This document shows, piece by piece, positions 53,540 through 64,000 of a stretch of 64,000 bases of DNA. The notes below the pieces were generated by a model. That model ran no database searches. It was not told the DNA's origin and worked only from the letters and a program-made list of their open reading frames with translations. Position 1 is the first letter of the stretch. Every line of letters begins with the position of its first letter. Source of the DNA: Chelonoidis abingdonii (lineage: Eukaryota > Chordata > Testudines > Testudinidae); the NCBI RefSeq assembly GCF_003597395.2, contig NC_133778.1, positions 26,278,062 through 26,342,061 on the forward strand. Reading direction: 5' to 3'. The position numbers were made by a program, and so were the translations under genes.

Positions 53540-56410
53540 CGAAGCAGCAGTGTTGAATTAATATGTAGGATTCAGAGTCTGGACCCCCTGAATCTGCAAA
53601 ATTGGGATGGAAGCCTTATGAAAAGAGTCAGGTCTGTTAAGCATTCTCTGTCTCCCCAGGACACTCTGAATTTTGAGCACATTCTCATAGAGCCCTTTGG
53701 ATTTTCTGCACCGGCAGTTGCAAATGTGAGCCTGTGCAGCAGAGTGTGTGCCCTTAGAGATCCACAGAGGAAAAGGGTATGGCGAGAGTAGCCTCTGTGT
53801 GGTCTCTACAATAAGAAAGAGCCAGAGACCTGCAGGAAGCAAGATGGTGAGAATGGGTCATGGTACCTCGGTAAATTCAAGTGGATCAGTTAGGTAGCAG
53901 GGAATGCTGTGCTGTGTGGGGTGGTGGTTAAGAGGACAAAGGAGGTTGTTCTCTGTGGAGCAGGAGACATGGCAAACCATAATTACAGTGCTTTGTAAGG
54001 AGATAGGATCCAATTAACCTTCAACTGTAGCGGGCAATTTTAAGTGAAGGTTGAATTACCCCAGTTGACCAGAACATCTGGATTCATACCCTATTTCTTG
54101 GACAGAAGACATCAAATGCCCCATGAAATCTTTAACTTCCCAACATACACACCACATAGCACGTTGGTTTCATGTTTCATGAGAAAGAAAACAAATATTT
54201 TATTTATTTATTTATTTATTTTGTATCATATGCAAAATTTTGATCCAGATTTGTTACAATTTGCTCAAGCTATGATTTCAATACAAGTAATGTCCAGGTG
54301 CCCTCTCTGGGCACCAGCTGCTTCCTCTCCATTTTCAAGTCACTCCTTTGGTCTTCTTCTCTTGCAAGATCTCAGAGTTCTAATGATTCAGGTGGTGAGA
54401 GAGAGTGAGAAAGAGATGGATAAAGTTAGAGAGTGGGTGGTGGGTTCTGGACTCTGGTGTGTTGTGCCCAGTTACCTTTTGCCATTTATGTAAATAAGGA
54501 CTATCATGGTCAAATATATAAATTAGGGCAATGGGTTATTTGCATAAAGCATCTGAAATTCTGGATCTTCAGATTTAACAAGTTTAGAAAGTCTTTGATA
54601 CTAAGATCTCTTCACTCCTGCTAGGTGGGAAATTCTATGAGAACAGACACTTAATCTTTATCTTGGCATTTGAGCTCTTCTCAATCTGGTTTTGGTGAGG
54701 ACTTGAAAGTGAAGAGGTGAAGAGTGCACAAATTAAAAATAATTTATGGGGAAGTTAAGCTTTTTCACACCTCCAAAATGTCTGATTCAGGATCCATTTG
54801 AGTTTTGAGTAATGGGTACAGGAGTTTCTTAATTTACCTTAACTATTTCACCCATCTCTCTTCATTACAGAACACATCTAATTTAATTACATGAGGAGAT
54901 GAGGGTTTGTAGATTTTGTGTGAAAACAACAAGAGCATCTTAGAAAGAGATCTGAATTCCAAATGTTAAAAATATGAGGGAATGTTGGCATAATTTTTTT
55001 CTTCCTCTTAAATGAATACCAACAATTCTGTAGCACACAGTGTAATTTACAAATATGGAATGGTGTTTTGCATTTTAAATATGACAGGGAGATGTTTGTT
55101 CTCATGTGAGCAGAATTAATAATATATGTGTGTGTATGTGTAAAATCCTCAAAATAGGGATCTCTGCATAGGGGTGAATTTCATCTTACAGATCCACCAA
55201 GAACTAGACTGCCATCTATCTGTGTGTGCTCTTTTCCCATTTATGTTTGTAAAGTTTTGAGTTACTAGACTGGGCGATTCATAGCAATACCAAGATTACA
55301 TTTATAAATGGCAGCTTCACCACCGTTCAAGCAAAAGTACTGTGTATAGATTTAAAACTGCATCTACTGTCATTTCTGTATTACCTAGAAGTTTTGTCTA
55401 TCAACTTATTTCCTTGAGCTTCACTTTATTAATTAATACATATTTAATATTATCATTCTTAAGGTACTGTATATTTAGCTTCTGTAAGAACTAGAACATG
55501 TCAAATACTGAACAATTGGGAGTTTTCCAAAAGCTGGTGTGATTAGAAAAGTCTTTTCTAATAAAATAATACAGACAAATAAAGAGCAGATATAATGTGT
55601 CATCTCTCCTGGCTTTGCCATAAACTTTTCTCCCTAGAGATTGTATGACATTATCATTTTTTCAGCCTGCTCTGACCCAGTCATAGAGACAAATAAGTTT
55701 CTCCACACAGATGGGGGAAAATGACCACTGAAGGAGGCTATAAATAATTGCTAGTGAAGAAAAGTATAATTAATGTTAGTCCTAGCTTATGATTTGCTCC
55801 TGATAAGGAGATCAATACAAATATTTTCTCTAACAGGTCAAATCACAGAGCTCTTAATTTATTGTGTCAATTCCAAAGTCTGACCAATTCCATTTCATAT
55901 GAATTCTTTTCTTTGTATAGATTAATTGGAGATCTTTGTGACTAATTCTGAGCAAGTCCCCTTGGAATCCTCTGAGCACATAATTTTAAAAGAAGAGATT
56001 GTGATTAATTTGTTTTGACCAGTTTAAAGTATGACTCCACACTAAAATGCGTCTGTGTGAAAATAGCACTGAAGGATTCCCTAGTCACCTGCTTTATTGG
56101 TTTCAATTTCATGTGTACTGAGTTGGCAAGGTATGATGGGCCCTTTCTGTGGGGTGCACAAGGGAAATGAGTCTTTATATGCAATCATTACACATCCTTT
56201 TAGATGTGCTCCCACATAAAAGCCTTCATGATTTGGTCCATCATGACAATTATGATATCTCCATGATGATTCAGCGATTTCTGAATACCTGAAATACCGT
56301 GCAGTCCCTCCTAATGGAAGTCATTTACCAAGGGTGATGTCAGGTTTCCTGCTATCACCCCACAAGTACTGCCTTGGAAGTGTCTGTCCCTTACATTAAA
56401 TACCATTATT
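53540..56410. other. Unassigned AT-rich stretch
   Basis: A (TTTA)n microsatellite lies at 54197-54222 and short TG runs near 55130. No gene or confident repeat is seen. Confidence 0.4.
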
Positions 56411-56412
56411 TG

Positions 56413-56750
56413 CAGTGTTATTGTAGCTGGGTTGTTCCTAGGATACGAGAGAAACAAGGTGGGTGAGGTAATCTCTCTTATTAGACCAACTTTGGTTGGT
56501 GGAAAGGATGATCTTTCAAACTTCACAGAGCTCTTTTTCAGGTGTGGAGGAGGAAACTCTAGAGTGTCCAAGCTAAATACAAGGTGGGACCCATTAAGTG
56601 TGAGGAGTTCACACATGTTGTAGGAGACCACTTAAAGAAGGTGGGCAATTAACTCCTCTGCAGCTGTAGGACAATGGAGAGTTACTAGGCAGCAGGGAGT
56701 GGTACAAGTTGTTGTAATGAGAAATAACCAGAGATAGTATCTGCACCTAC
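56413..56750 (-). mobile_element. PLE-type 3' tail with hammerhead-like motif
   Basis: The + strand text ggttgttcctaggatacgag, agaaacaaggtgggtgaggt, attagaccaactttggttgg and tgtaggagaccacttaaaga parallels 18325-18600. The minus strand at 56541-56514 reads ctgaaaa ... gaaa around a potential stem (agagctc / gaagttt-like), the order of a hammerhead core. One core base differs from ctganga. Upstream (minus strand) PLE coding similarity is not convincing. Confidence 0.65.
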
Positions 56751-56754
56751 ATGG

Positions 56755-58150
56755 TTCTTAAGGAGATTGTATGGGTTAAGCTCTATGTTTTGCCGGGGTG
56801 GAGACTCTAAGAAGCCAGTTTCTGTAGCTATTGTTTATAGTCAAACCTGTCTGAGGATTCATATTGTAGTTAAGAAAGAGGAGGTTTTAAAGTCTTCCCC
56901 TTAACTAGCCCATGTTCTGTATTGAGGACAAGAAGGGTCATGTATCTTTAGAATCAGGGTTTTCTCCTCCATTCGCAAAGCATAAATTCCTGTATGCAAT
57001 CCTAATTTCAAAGGTGATCAGATCTTTGCCTGCCTCATTTGATTTGTCATGACTCAGGAGCTGGGAAAATCAGTCTCCATGGCCATATCAAGCAGGGTAT
57101 GTTCCCATATAACATATACCACCTGGGTTGCAAATACTGTAACAATAATGTGTTACATTTTATTTTCCATGAGAATTCATGCAAGGAAAACTTCATCACA
57201 TCAGTGGAAAGCAAACGCAAAAGGGGCACAAGCACATCTGAAGCAAATTCTTTTTTAGATTTGTGTGAATACTCGAAAAATTTTTGTTCCAGCTTTCTCA
57301 CAGTTATAGCAGAATTATTTAAGTCAATAAAATGTTCATGGTGTTTTAGTTTGCTTAATTTTGCAAGTCTGATGATCTGACCTCTAGGGCTTTGCAGGGG
57401 AAGAAAATGTCTATATAATAAAAAGTAGTTGCTGTTTGTAAATGTTATACCTATGAATGAAATGAGACATAACTGCAATTTAACTACTTCCTGGGGCCAG
57501 CTGTTTGCAAGAACTATGTTGAAGCAGTCTTCAGGGCAAACATATCATAGGCATGTATTCAGTCCCCAGAGGAGATGATCTATGCTTGTTTGTCTGTACA
57601 AAATAGGATAATAGAATCATTTTTCTTTGTGGTTTAGCCAAGTGGCTGTTCATTTCCTTTCAAGGGAGCAAGGTTTGAAAATCTTCCACCTAGACTTCAT
57701 TTGCATAATAAAAAGTAGGTAGTCTTCTGGAGGGGACATGATTATATAAACTAATTATGATTTGTATGTTGTACCATTTGAAGCTCAGAGGGTTCTATTA
57801 TGTTTTCTTTTTCTGTAAAAGAAACTAATCTTGGCAGTCTAAAGTATATATGCATCATCAAGAATGTAGAAATGATTTTTTTTTTATAAAAGGGAACAGT
57901 AATTAAATATTGCATGATGCTATGCTGGAGGTTTTTCACAATGGCATGAATTAAGAGTGGAGTGTCTGCTGTAAATATGAAATTTCTCCTTTTTGACTGC
58001 ATGACAGCCATTGAGTTTTGCATTTTGGGGGGGGGGGGTTCCTTTTTTCTGTGAAATGTGATCTGAGACTAGGACAAATTGGGTCTCGGACTATATTCAT
58101 ATCCTATACACATTGTGAACATTTTTATGCTTTTATATACATAATGCATA
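56755..58150. other. Unassigned AT-rich stretch
   Basis: A 143-codon minus-strand frame (57478-57047) lies upstream of the PLE tail, but I could not match it to PLE RT or endonuclease motifs. A G-run lies at 58027-58038. Confidence 0.35.
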
Positions 58151-58156
58151 TATACT

Positions 58157-58325
58157 CCTCTACCCCGATATAACGTGACCCAATATAATATGAATTCAGA
58201 TATAATGCGGTAAAGCGGGGGGCGGGGCTGCGCACTTCGGTGGATCAAAGCAAGTTGGATATAACGAACCTATAACACGGTAAGATTTTTTGGCTCCCAA
58301 GGCCAACGTTATATCAGGGTAGAGG
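58157..58325. mobile_element. MITE with 20-bp terminal inverted repeats
   Basis: The left end cctctaccccgatataacgt (58157-58176) and the right end (58306-58325) are inverted repeats identical at 19 of 20 positions. The 169-base element is non-coding and belongs to a turtle MITE type I recognise. TG and TATG microsatellites follow directly at 58326-58376. The target duplication is unclear. Confidence 0.9.
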
Positions 58326-58379
58326 TGTGTGTGTGAGTGTATGTGTGTATATATATGTATATGTATAAATAAATAAAAG

Positions 58380-59935
58380 AGGTAGCTCCCATGTAACCAC
58401 TTCCTGGGACTAGCTGTTTACCACAACTGGCCAGAACAGAAACTGCAAAGAGTAGACCCTTCAGCCAATATTTGAGGCTACAGATGTGGGAAAGTAGAAT
58501 CTCTTGCTAGCAGTTTTTCTGCACTGCTGGTGTATTGTGCCTTCTGGGATTACAAGAATTGCTAATGCCCAAAGCAATATACTTCAGCAGAAATTCTGTT
58601 GTACCTTCCTGTGGTGTCCAATTCTGTCATGTGATTCCTGGAGTCACATAGCAAGGGGACAGCACACCTATGTTTGATATTCTAGCAAGCGCTCCAATTT
58701 AAATTGATTTTTGGTGGCTTCCAACAAAGGACTAGGCCCTGTTAATAGGTTTGTAGATGGCAATGTTTATTTTTGTTTAATCTGCATAAGGGTGAAGTAG
58801 TCCTTCTAGAATGTATGGGCCTGATCGTGCTTTCCTTAGGGATGGGGGTGGGGAGGAACAATGGGAGCAGGCTAACGGGGAGGAAATGTTACCTGAACTG
58901 TTCTGTCTGGAGAAGATTATGATTTGCCCCCAATGGAACAGCCTCTAAGTCCAGGGTATTAGCAGGGGCCAGCAGCATCTGCCTCTGTGCCAGATCTATA
59001 TTCCCAGTGCTGCTACAATTTCACACTCCCTGCTGGCCTTATTGGAGCTAGGCTGTCATGGCTTCCACAACCACTGGCAGCTCTCAGGACTTTCCTGAAT
59101 GGACACTCTCTTCTTTAGGAGGTGGGAGACATGGAAAATTAGTATAGCTTCTGACTTGGCTCCATGAGCTTTGTTGACTGTGGGGTGGAGTGAGAGGATG
59201 GAAACTATCCTGTGGTGTTAGCGCTCTGCCTGCTCGCTCCACCCATGAGGATCCCCTGGCTGGTGGGAAACTTTCTACAGGATGTGGGAGAAGAGGGATG
59301 CTGCTATAAAGGCACTCTTCCTGTGTAGGTAATCTATGCACTGAGGGTCCCATCCCTGTAAAGCTCTCAGAGGCATAACCAGACCCCATAATATTTACCT
59401 AACACTGGGTCACTGCATTGGCTCCTGCCATTTTGTATTGTGCAGTTACACACTTAGGCATGTAATAAAAATCTTTAACATTATTGGTAAGGCTATTCAG
59501 CTGCCTCCATTCACAGCATTTATGCCCAGGGCTTAATGATTTCCCATCAGGATATTAAAATTCATTGAAACCTTTTCTTAGCTTTGCCAATGTCTTTTTT
59601 AACTCAAATGCAACTTGTTTTGAAACTTGTTAATGCTTCAGTAATTAAAACCTAAATAATTTTACAAAGAAATTTGGCTAAAGTGTTTGCTCCCAGCTAT
59701 AGGCTGGGTGTACCTCATTTTACCACACACCATACTGTAGGTCTGAAGAGTAAACATTGAAAATAGAGGAGAGAGGAAGCAATGGAATGGGTTTAAGAAG
59801 AAAATTAGCCATACATTTCCTAATTTACAAAGAGTGACATCATGATATTTTCTCAGCTTCTCTGTACCCATTGTTTCCCTCAATAAGCATTTGTTTTAAA
59901 CCTTGACCTTTGTGTGACTGGGGAGAAGAAAATGC
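58380..59935. other. Unassigned stretch
   Basis: Mixed composition. No gene, SINE or confident transposon was recognised. Confidence 0.4.
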
Positions 59936-59938
59936 ATT

Positions 59939-60043
59939 TAGGCCTCAGTTCAGCAAAGTGCTTAAGCATGTGCTTCTTTTTGGAAGTAAATGGGAGTCAA
60001 ATGTACGCTTAAGCACTTTGCTGAATAGGGACAGATTTAGGCC
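59939..60043. mobile_element. Palindromic MITE
   Basis: The arms ttcagcaaagtgcttaagc (59949-59967) and its exact reverse complement (60007-60025) face each other across a 39-base centre containing taaatgggag. Outer ttaggcctca and atttaggccc continue the symmetry. This is an old amniote inverted-repeat family. Confidence 0.85.
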
Positions 60044-60044
60044 C

Positions 60045-62063
60045 ATACTTAATAACTTTCAACTGGGCCATCAGGGCCTGATCCAGAGCCACTAATAGCA
60101 ATGGAAGTCTCTTCATCGTCTTCAAAAGGAGATGGCTCAAGCCCTTATACAGGTGGTTCTAGCTCCATAAATAACGTTAGCAGGACCTGTAAGTTTTGAT
60201 CGGTGGCACAACCTTGAAAAAAGCTGGCAACAGATGAGTTGTAAAAGAACAGCCTGCCAGTCATTCCCTGTACTGTCAATTTTTGGTGCCTGATGTCTTT
60301 GCTATTCAAAGTCTATAAAAATTATGGGTGTTTTAATGTTATTTAAACACACTAGTTTTAGTGCTGTCACTGCAAAAAAAATAAATGTACTCATTAGCAA
60401 GAGCTAAAACTCTTTTACAGCCCCAGTATTTAATTTTATCCTCAGCAGTACCTTTCCAAGATGTGTCATGTGCTGATACAAGCAAGAGTTAGGGACAGTC
60501 CTCCTGGGACCAAAGTACTCTAGACAGGATATTGGTTGTCTTTGTGAGTAATGAAGACAAAGGAACATAATGCCTAATCAAGCATTTACTCAGAATTTCT
60601 AATAGGTTTTCAACATAATTAAAAACCACTTTTTATCAGCATTTCCTTTAAGGGGCTTAACTATAGATAACCATGATAATATGGCCTCAAATTACTGCTC
60701 GACAAATGTACAGGACATTGAGGGCATATTTAAGAATTAGAAGTGCTCCAGCAGCAGAGAGGTTAAATCTCAAAGGGTTCAGAGATGCAGTGTAGAGCCC
60801 ACATCATAATTTCACTCAATCCTAGCATCTCAGGGACTTGTTATTATTCACTGACTTTCTAAAAAGCCCAGGCTTAGCTGCTTTAATTGTACCGCGGATA
60901 AACAGGGGGGTTCAAATAAGGATTACTCTTTGAAACAGCATATTTCTTTGACATGTAGCAGAGTAAGGTTTCATAGTATCTGAGTCTCTTTGTAGTGCAT
61001 CACAGAGGTGACCTGTGCAACACACGGATCAATTTATACCAATTTTAGAACACTCAGCCCAGGGGCCTGGCTACAATATGTGTAGACACTTACAGAGCTT
61101 TATCCTTTAGAGCTGAAGTTAAAGGTAAATGTAGTCATTAGCAATAGGAAACAGGATGGGAAACAAACACACACCCTAAAAATGCCACTATGGCCCAATA
61201 CTGCACATCTAACTCAGACAAAACTCCCATTCTTGTCACTGGGGATTTGGTATATGGAAGGACTGAAAGATTAGTCCCCATAACAGGAATTTAGATCTAT
61301 CAAAAGATGGAATAATATGAATGTCCATCCAGTTCAACTGCTATGTTCCCTCACATACTGAACTGAAACCATCCTAACTACAATTTATATGACAAACTAT
61401 TCAACAATATTTTAGTGCATTATATTAATATTGCATTTATTTTCTGTAAAGTGTAAATACATATTTACTGTACATAACTTACTAAAATTGTATTCTTGGT
61501 TGCATTTCTTTCTTCATTAGTTTTACTAAAATTGCATATTATATTTAGGTAGATTGGAATATAACTTTCTGTATATGCTGGAATTGTTATTCATATTTTA
61601 ACAAATATGTACATATTGTTACCTATGGATTAGAACAGATTCACTGAAGCCTTTCAGATCTACCGGGTACATAATACCCTTTGGAAATAGCTGTCTTATT
61701 ATTATTCCAGTTTCTGATTAATAATCATCTGATTAATAAAAAAGAAACATGTTTGTTCTTTCTTTCACACATACAAACATCTAGATTGAAATAATATTAA
61801 GCTGTTACATAAACTGACAGAAGTCAGACAATGCAAATTTAATGATGACACTTCCGGCTGCCTGCTTAACTCATACTATTATCTAGATTTTTCTTTTCTT
61901 TTGTAATTGAAAAGGTCTCAGTTAAGGCCAGAGGCCCACACCCTAACTCCATTTGCTCTTACCAGGAGCAAGGCACCAAAATAGCTTAGAGAATCTGACC
62001 AAAATTAACTCTAAATCTCCTTGCTTTTGCACAATTTATCACCCTGTTAACATTTGCGTACTT
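60045..62063. other. Unassigned AT-rich stretch
   Basis: Low-complexity AT-rich DNA, particularly at 61390-61760. No gene was recognised. Confidence 0.4.
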
Positions 62064-62067
62064 GTAT

Positions 62068-62726
62068 TGTGATGGGGCAAGGCCAGATGGCTACAGTAAA
62101 GTACTGAGAAACAGGTATGTTAGCCCCAGGCTAAACAAATCCCTAGGACCATGGTAACCAAATGGCAGTTGCTCCAGGTTAATCAAGGCACCTGGAGCCA
62201 ATTAAGACCTTTCTAGAAGGCAGTGGAGATAGCTACTTTAATTAGAACACCTGCAGCCAATCAGGGCAGGCTAATCAGGGCACCTGGGTTTAAAAAGGAG
62301 CTCACCCCAGTCAGGCAGGGAGGAGCCAGAGGAGAAGGAGTGCGAGTGAGGAGCTGGGAGCAAGAAGGCAAGGAGCTGAGAGTGAGAGAGTGTACTGCTG
62401 GAGGATTTAGGAGACAAGCATTATCAGACATCAGGAGGAAGATCCTGTGGTGAGGATAAAGAAGGTGTTTGGAGGAGGCCATGGGGAAGTAGCCCAGGGA
62501 GTTGTAGCTGTCATGCAGCTGTTACAGGAGGTACTATAGACAGCTGCAATCCACAGGGCCCTGGGCTGGAACCCGGAGTAGAGGGCGGGCCCGGGTTCCC
62601 CCCAAACCTCCCAACTCCTGATCAGACACAGGAGGAGTTGACCCAGACTGTGGGGAAGATCACTGAGGTGAGCAAATCTGCCAAGAAGCGCAGGACCCAC
62701 CAAGGCAGAGGAGGAACTTTGTCACA
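62068..62726 (+). mobile_element. Solo LTR, family A (4-bp target duplication)
   Basis: The 659-base element runs from tgtgatggggcaaggcc to ggaggaactttgtcaca, with inverted tgtga/tcaca ends. It is flanked by gtat on both sides (62064-62067 and 62727-62730). The sequence is uninterrupted and its 3' half matches 24124-24513 closely. No internal region follows, so it is a solo LTR. The first 58 bases match the fragment at 5911-5968. Confidence 0.93.
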
Positions 62727-62730
62727 GTAT

Positions 62731-62965
62731 GTTAAAATAGATTATACCAATTTAAAACTGAATTTTAATAAAACTTTTGCTTAACATTTTTTTGCTCATG
62801 GATAATAAGGTAGCCCAGACAAGGAAAAGGCAGATTAAATAAATTCTGCCATGATGTAAAGGGTAATACAATATCAAGTGTAAATTGATCATACATTGGT
62901 TCAGATGTAATTTAGTATGACTTGGTATTGTTTTCTAGGAGCAGCAGTATAGTAGTGTGCACATT
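62731..62965. other. Unassigned short stretch
   Basis: AT-rich sequence. Nothing recognised. Confidence 0.4.
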
Positions 62966-62969
62966 ATAT

Positions 62970-64000
62970 ATGGTATGCAATATCTTGACACATCCAAGTA
63001 CAGTGAGAAAGTTCCTGACTCAAAGAATTTGCAACCTAAGAAGACAAGGGGCAAACATTGTGGGGAGAAGATAAGTATCTTCTTTGGGTAAGTCCAAGCA
63101 AACACATAAAGGATAATGTTGTTCAGGCAGAACTTCAGCACTGTACTTCACACACACTAACAGCTTGTGCTCCAAACTAACTTCCAGTAGTCCTGGGATT
63201 CTTAGATTACAACAGTAGCTAACCTCAACTGGTCCTCTTCCAAAGCCATACAGAACTGTTTAATTTGTTGTAGGCATCGTGATAGGAATGAGTCTTGGGT
63301 AAAGATTGGGAGGAAAGTGATTGTGACTTTATGGTGGGCATCCCACAAATGAGGGGCAATGTGGAAGAAAGCACAAAAATAGTTGTGAGAGATGGACAAT
63401 TAGTCAAGGCTATCATTACCAGCAAAGCAAAGGGTTGGGAAATCACATAGTCAAAGGTAAAAGAAAATAAGTAGAGTGTCAAAGTTATGAAAGGCTTTGA
63501 AGGTGAGGTCAAAAAGCTCTAACTTGAGGCAACTGGGAGAATTCAGAGAGGGGATGTCATGTTCTGGTACCAGATCTTGACTGGCTACAGAGCTTGCCTG
63601 TATACACCAGATGAGTTCATCATAAGATCCTTTAATGCACTGCAAGGTATGGCTGAGATTAGCTTAAATAAGGTATTTTATATACAGCATCACCTAGAGA
63701 CTGAACTTTATAATGCAGTTTAGCATGCCATTACAGGGGATGAGAGCAATGCACAAGAAAGATTATTTTAATTCCTGAATTGCAAAGATTGGTGTGTGTG
63801 TGTGTGGAGGGAGTGTAATGTGTGGATGTTATGCAGGCTATAATGTGTTATAGAGGATGCTGCAGTTACCAGGGTGAGAGATCTGGAAGGTCTAAATAGA
63901 ATGGACAGAAAAACAGTCTGGAATTTACAAATGCTATGGAGGAAGAAGTGGGAAGATTTCAAGATGTTCTGGATGTGTGAGGCAAGTTTGAGAATGAAGT
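62970..64000 (+). repeat. Old LINE-like repeat pieces
   Basis: Text such as gaaggctttgaaggtgaggt, agagaggggatgtcatgttc, gatgctgcagttaccagggt and gagagatctggaaggtc resembles a widespread old amniote LINE-derived repeat, also seen at 35370-35520. A (TG)n run lies at about 63789-63804. No coding frame is intact. Family assignment is uncertain. Confidence 0.4.

Noticed and set aside
53297..53791. 164-codon open frame
   Set aside because: It crosses the end of a hAT MITE into unrelated DNA, with no splice or domain support.
57047..57478. 143-codon minus-strand frame upstream of a PLE tail
   Set aside because: I tried to read it as PLE coding sequence but could not find RT or GIY-YIG motifs in order.

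Overview
This looks like a nuclear window from a sauropsid (reptile-lineage) vertebrate, most likely a turtle. That call rests on the mix of interspersed repeats I recognise from memory: CR1 LINE ends, Penelope-like elements, a Tx1-type LINE, an RTE relic, MIR/CORE-SINEs, two solo-LTR families and several MITE families. There are no prokaryotic genes, no CRISPR arrays, and no complete cellular protein-coding gene I can name.

Layout. Positions 1-5,900 form a very GC- and CpG-rich block of two decayed Tx1-clade LINE copies lying tail to tail: one on the + strand (1-1,516) and one on the - strand (about 5,800 down to 1,617), separated by exactly 100 N. Composition then drops sharply to AT-rich DNA. 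From 5.9 kb to 64 kb the window is typical intergenic or deep intronic sequence with repeats at intervals. These include CR1 (10.0-11.3, 36.5-37.5 and 44.9-45.8 kb), MIR-type SINEs, a Penelope-like element interrupted by a hAT MITE (18.3-19.9 kb), and a solo LTR with a 4-bp duplication (23.9 kb). Next come a Tigger-like element with a long perfect palindrome (25.1-26.9 kb), a 1-kb solo LTR with a 5-bp duplication (28.8 kb), and a 2.9-kb block of MITE plus probable LTR-like DNA (31.2-34.1 kb). Further along are a second copy of the 5-bp-duplication LTR (42.3 kb), a hAT MITE with a perfect 8-bp duplication (43.4 kb), an RTE relic (50.2-51.4 kb), small inverted-repeat elements, and a second copy of the 4-bp-duplication LTR (62.1 kb).

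Host coding potential is the main uncertainty. Three short + strand segments (7,238-7,277; 20,314-20,432; 52,841-52,882) are each flanked by good splice-site sequences, and their only shared open reading frame joins in phase. They may be exons of one unidentified gene with large introns, which would make most of this window intronic. I could not assign the predicted peptide to a family. A minus-strand tract around 12.5-13.9 kb also looks like decayed coding sequence of unknown origin.

All repeat names come from pattern recognition without a database search, so clade-level names are safer than family-level ones.
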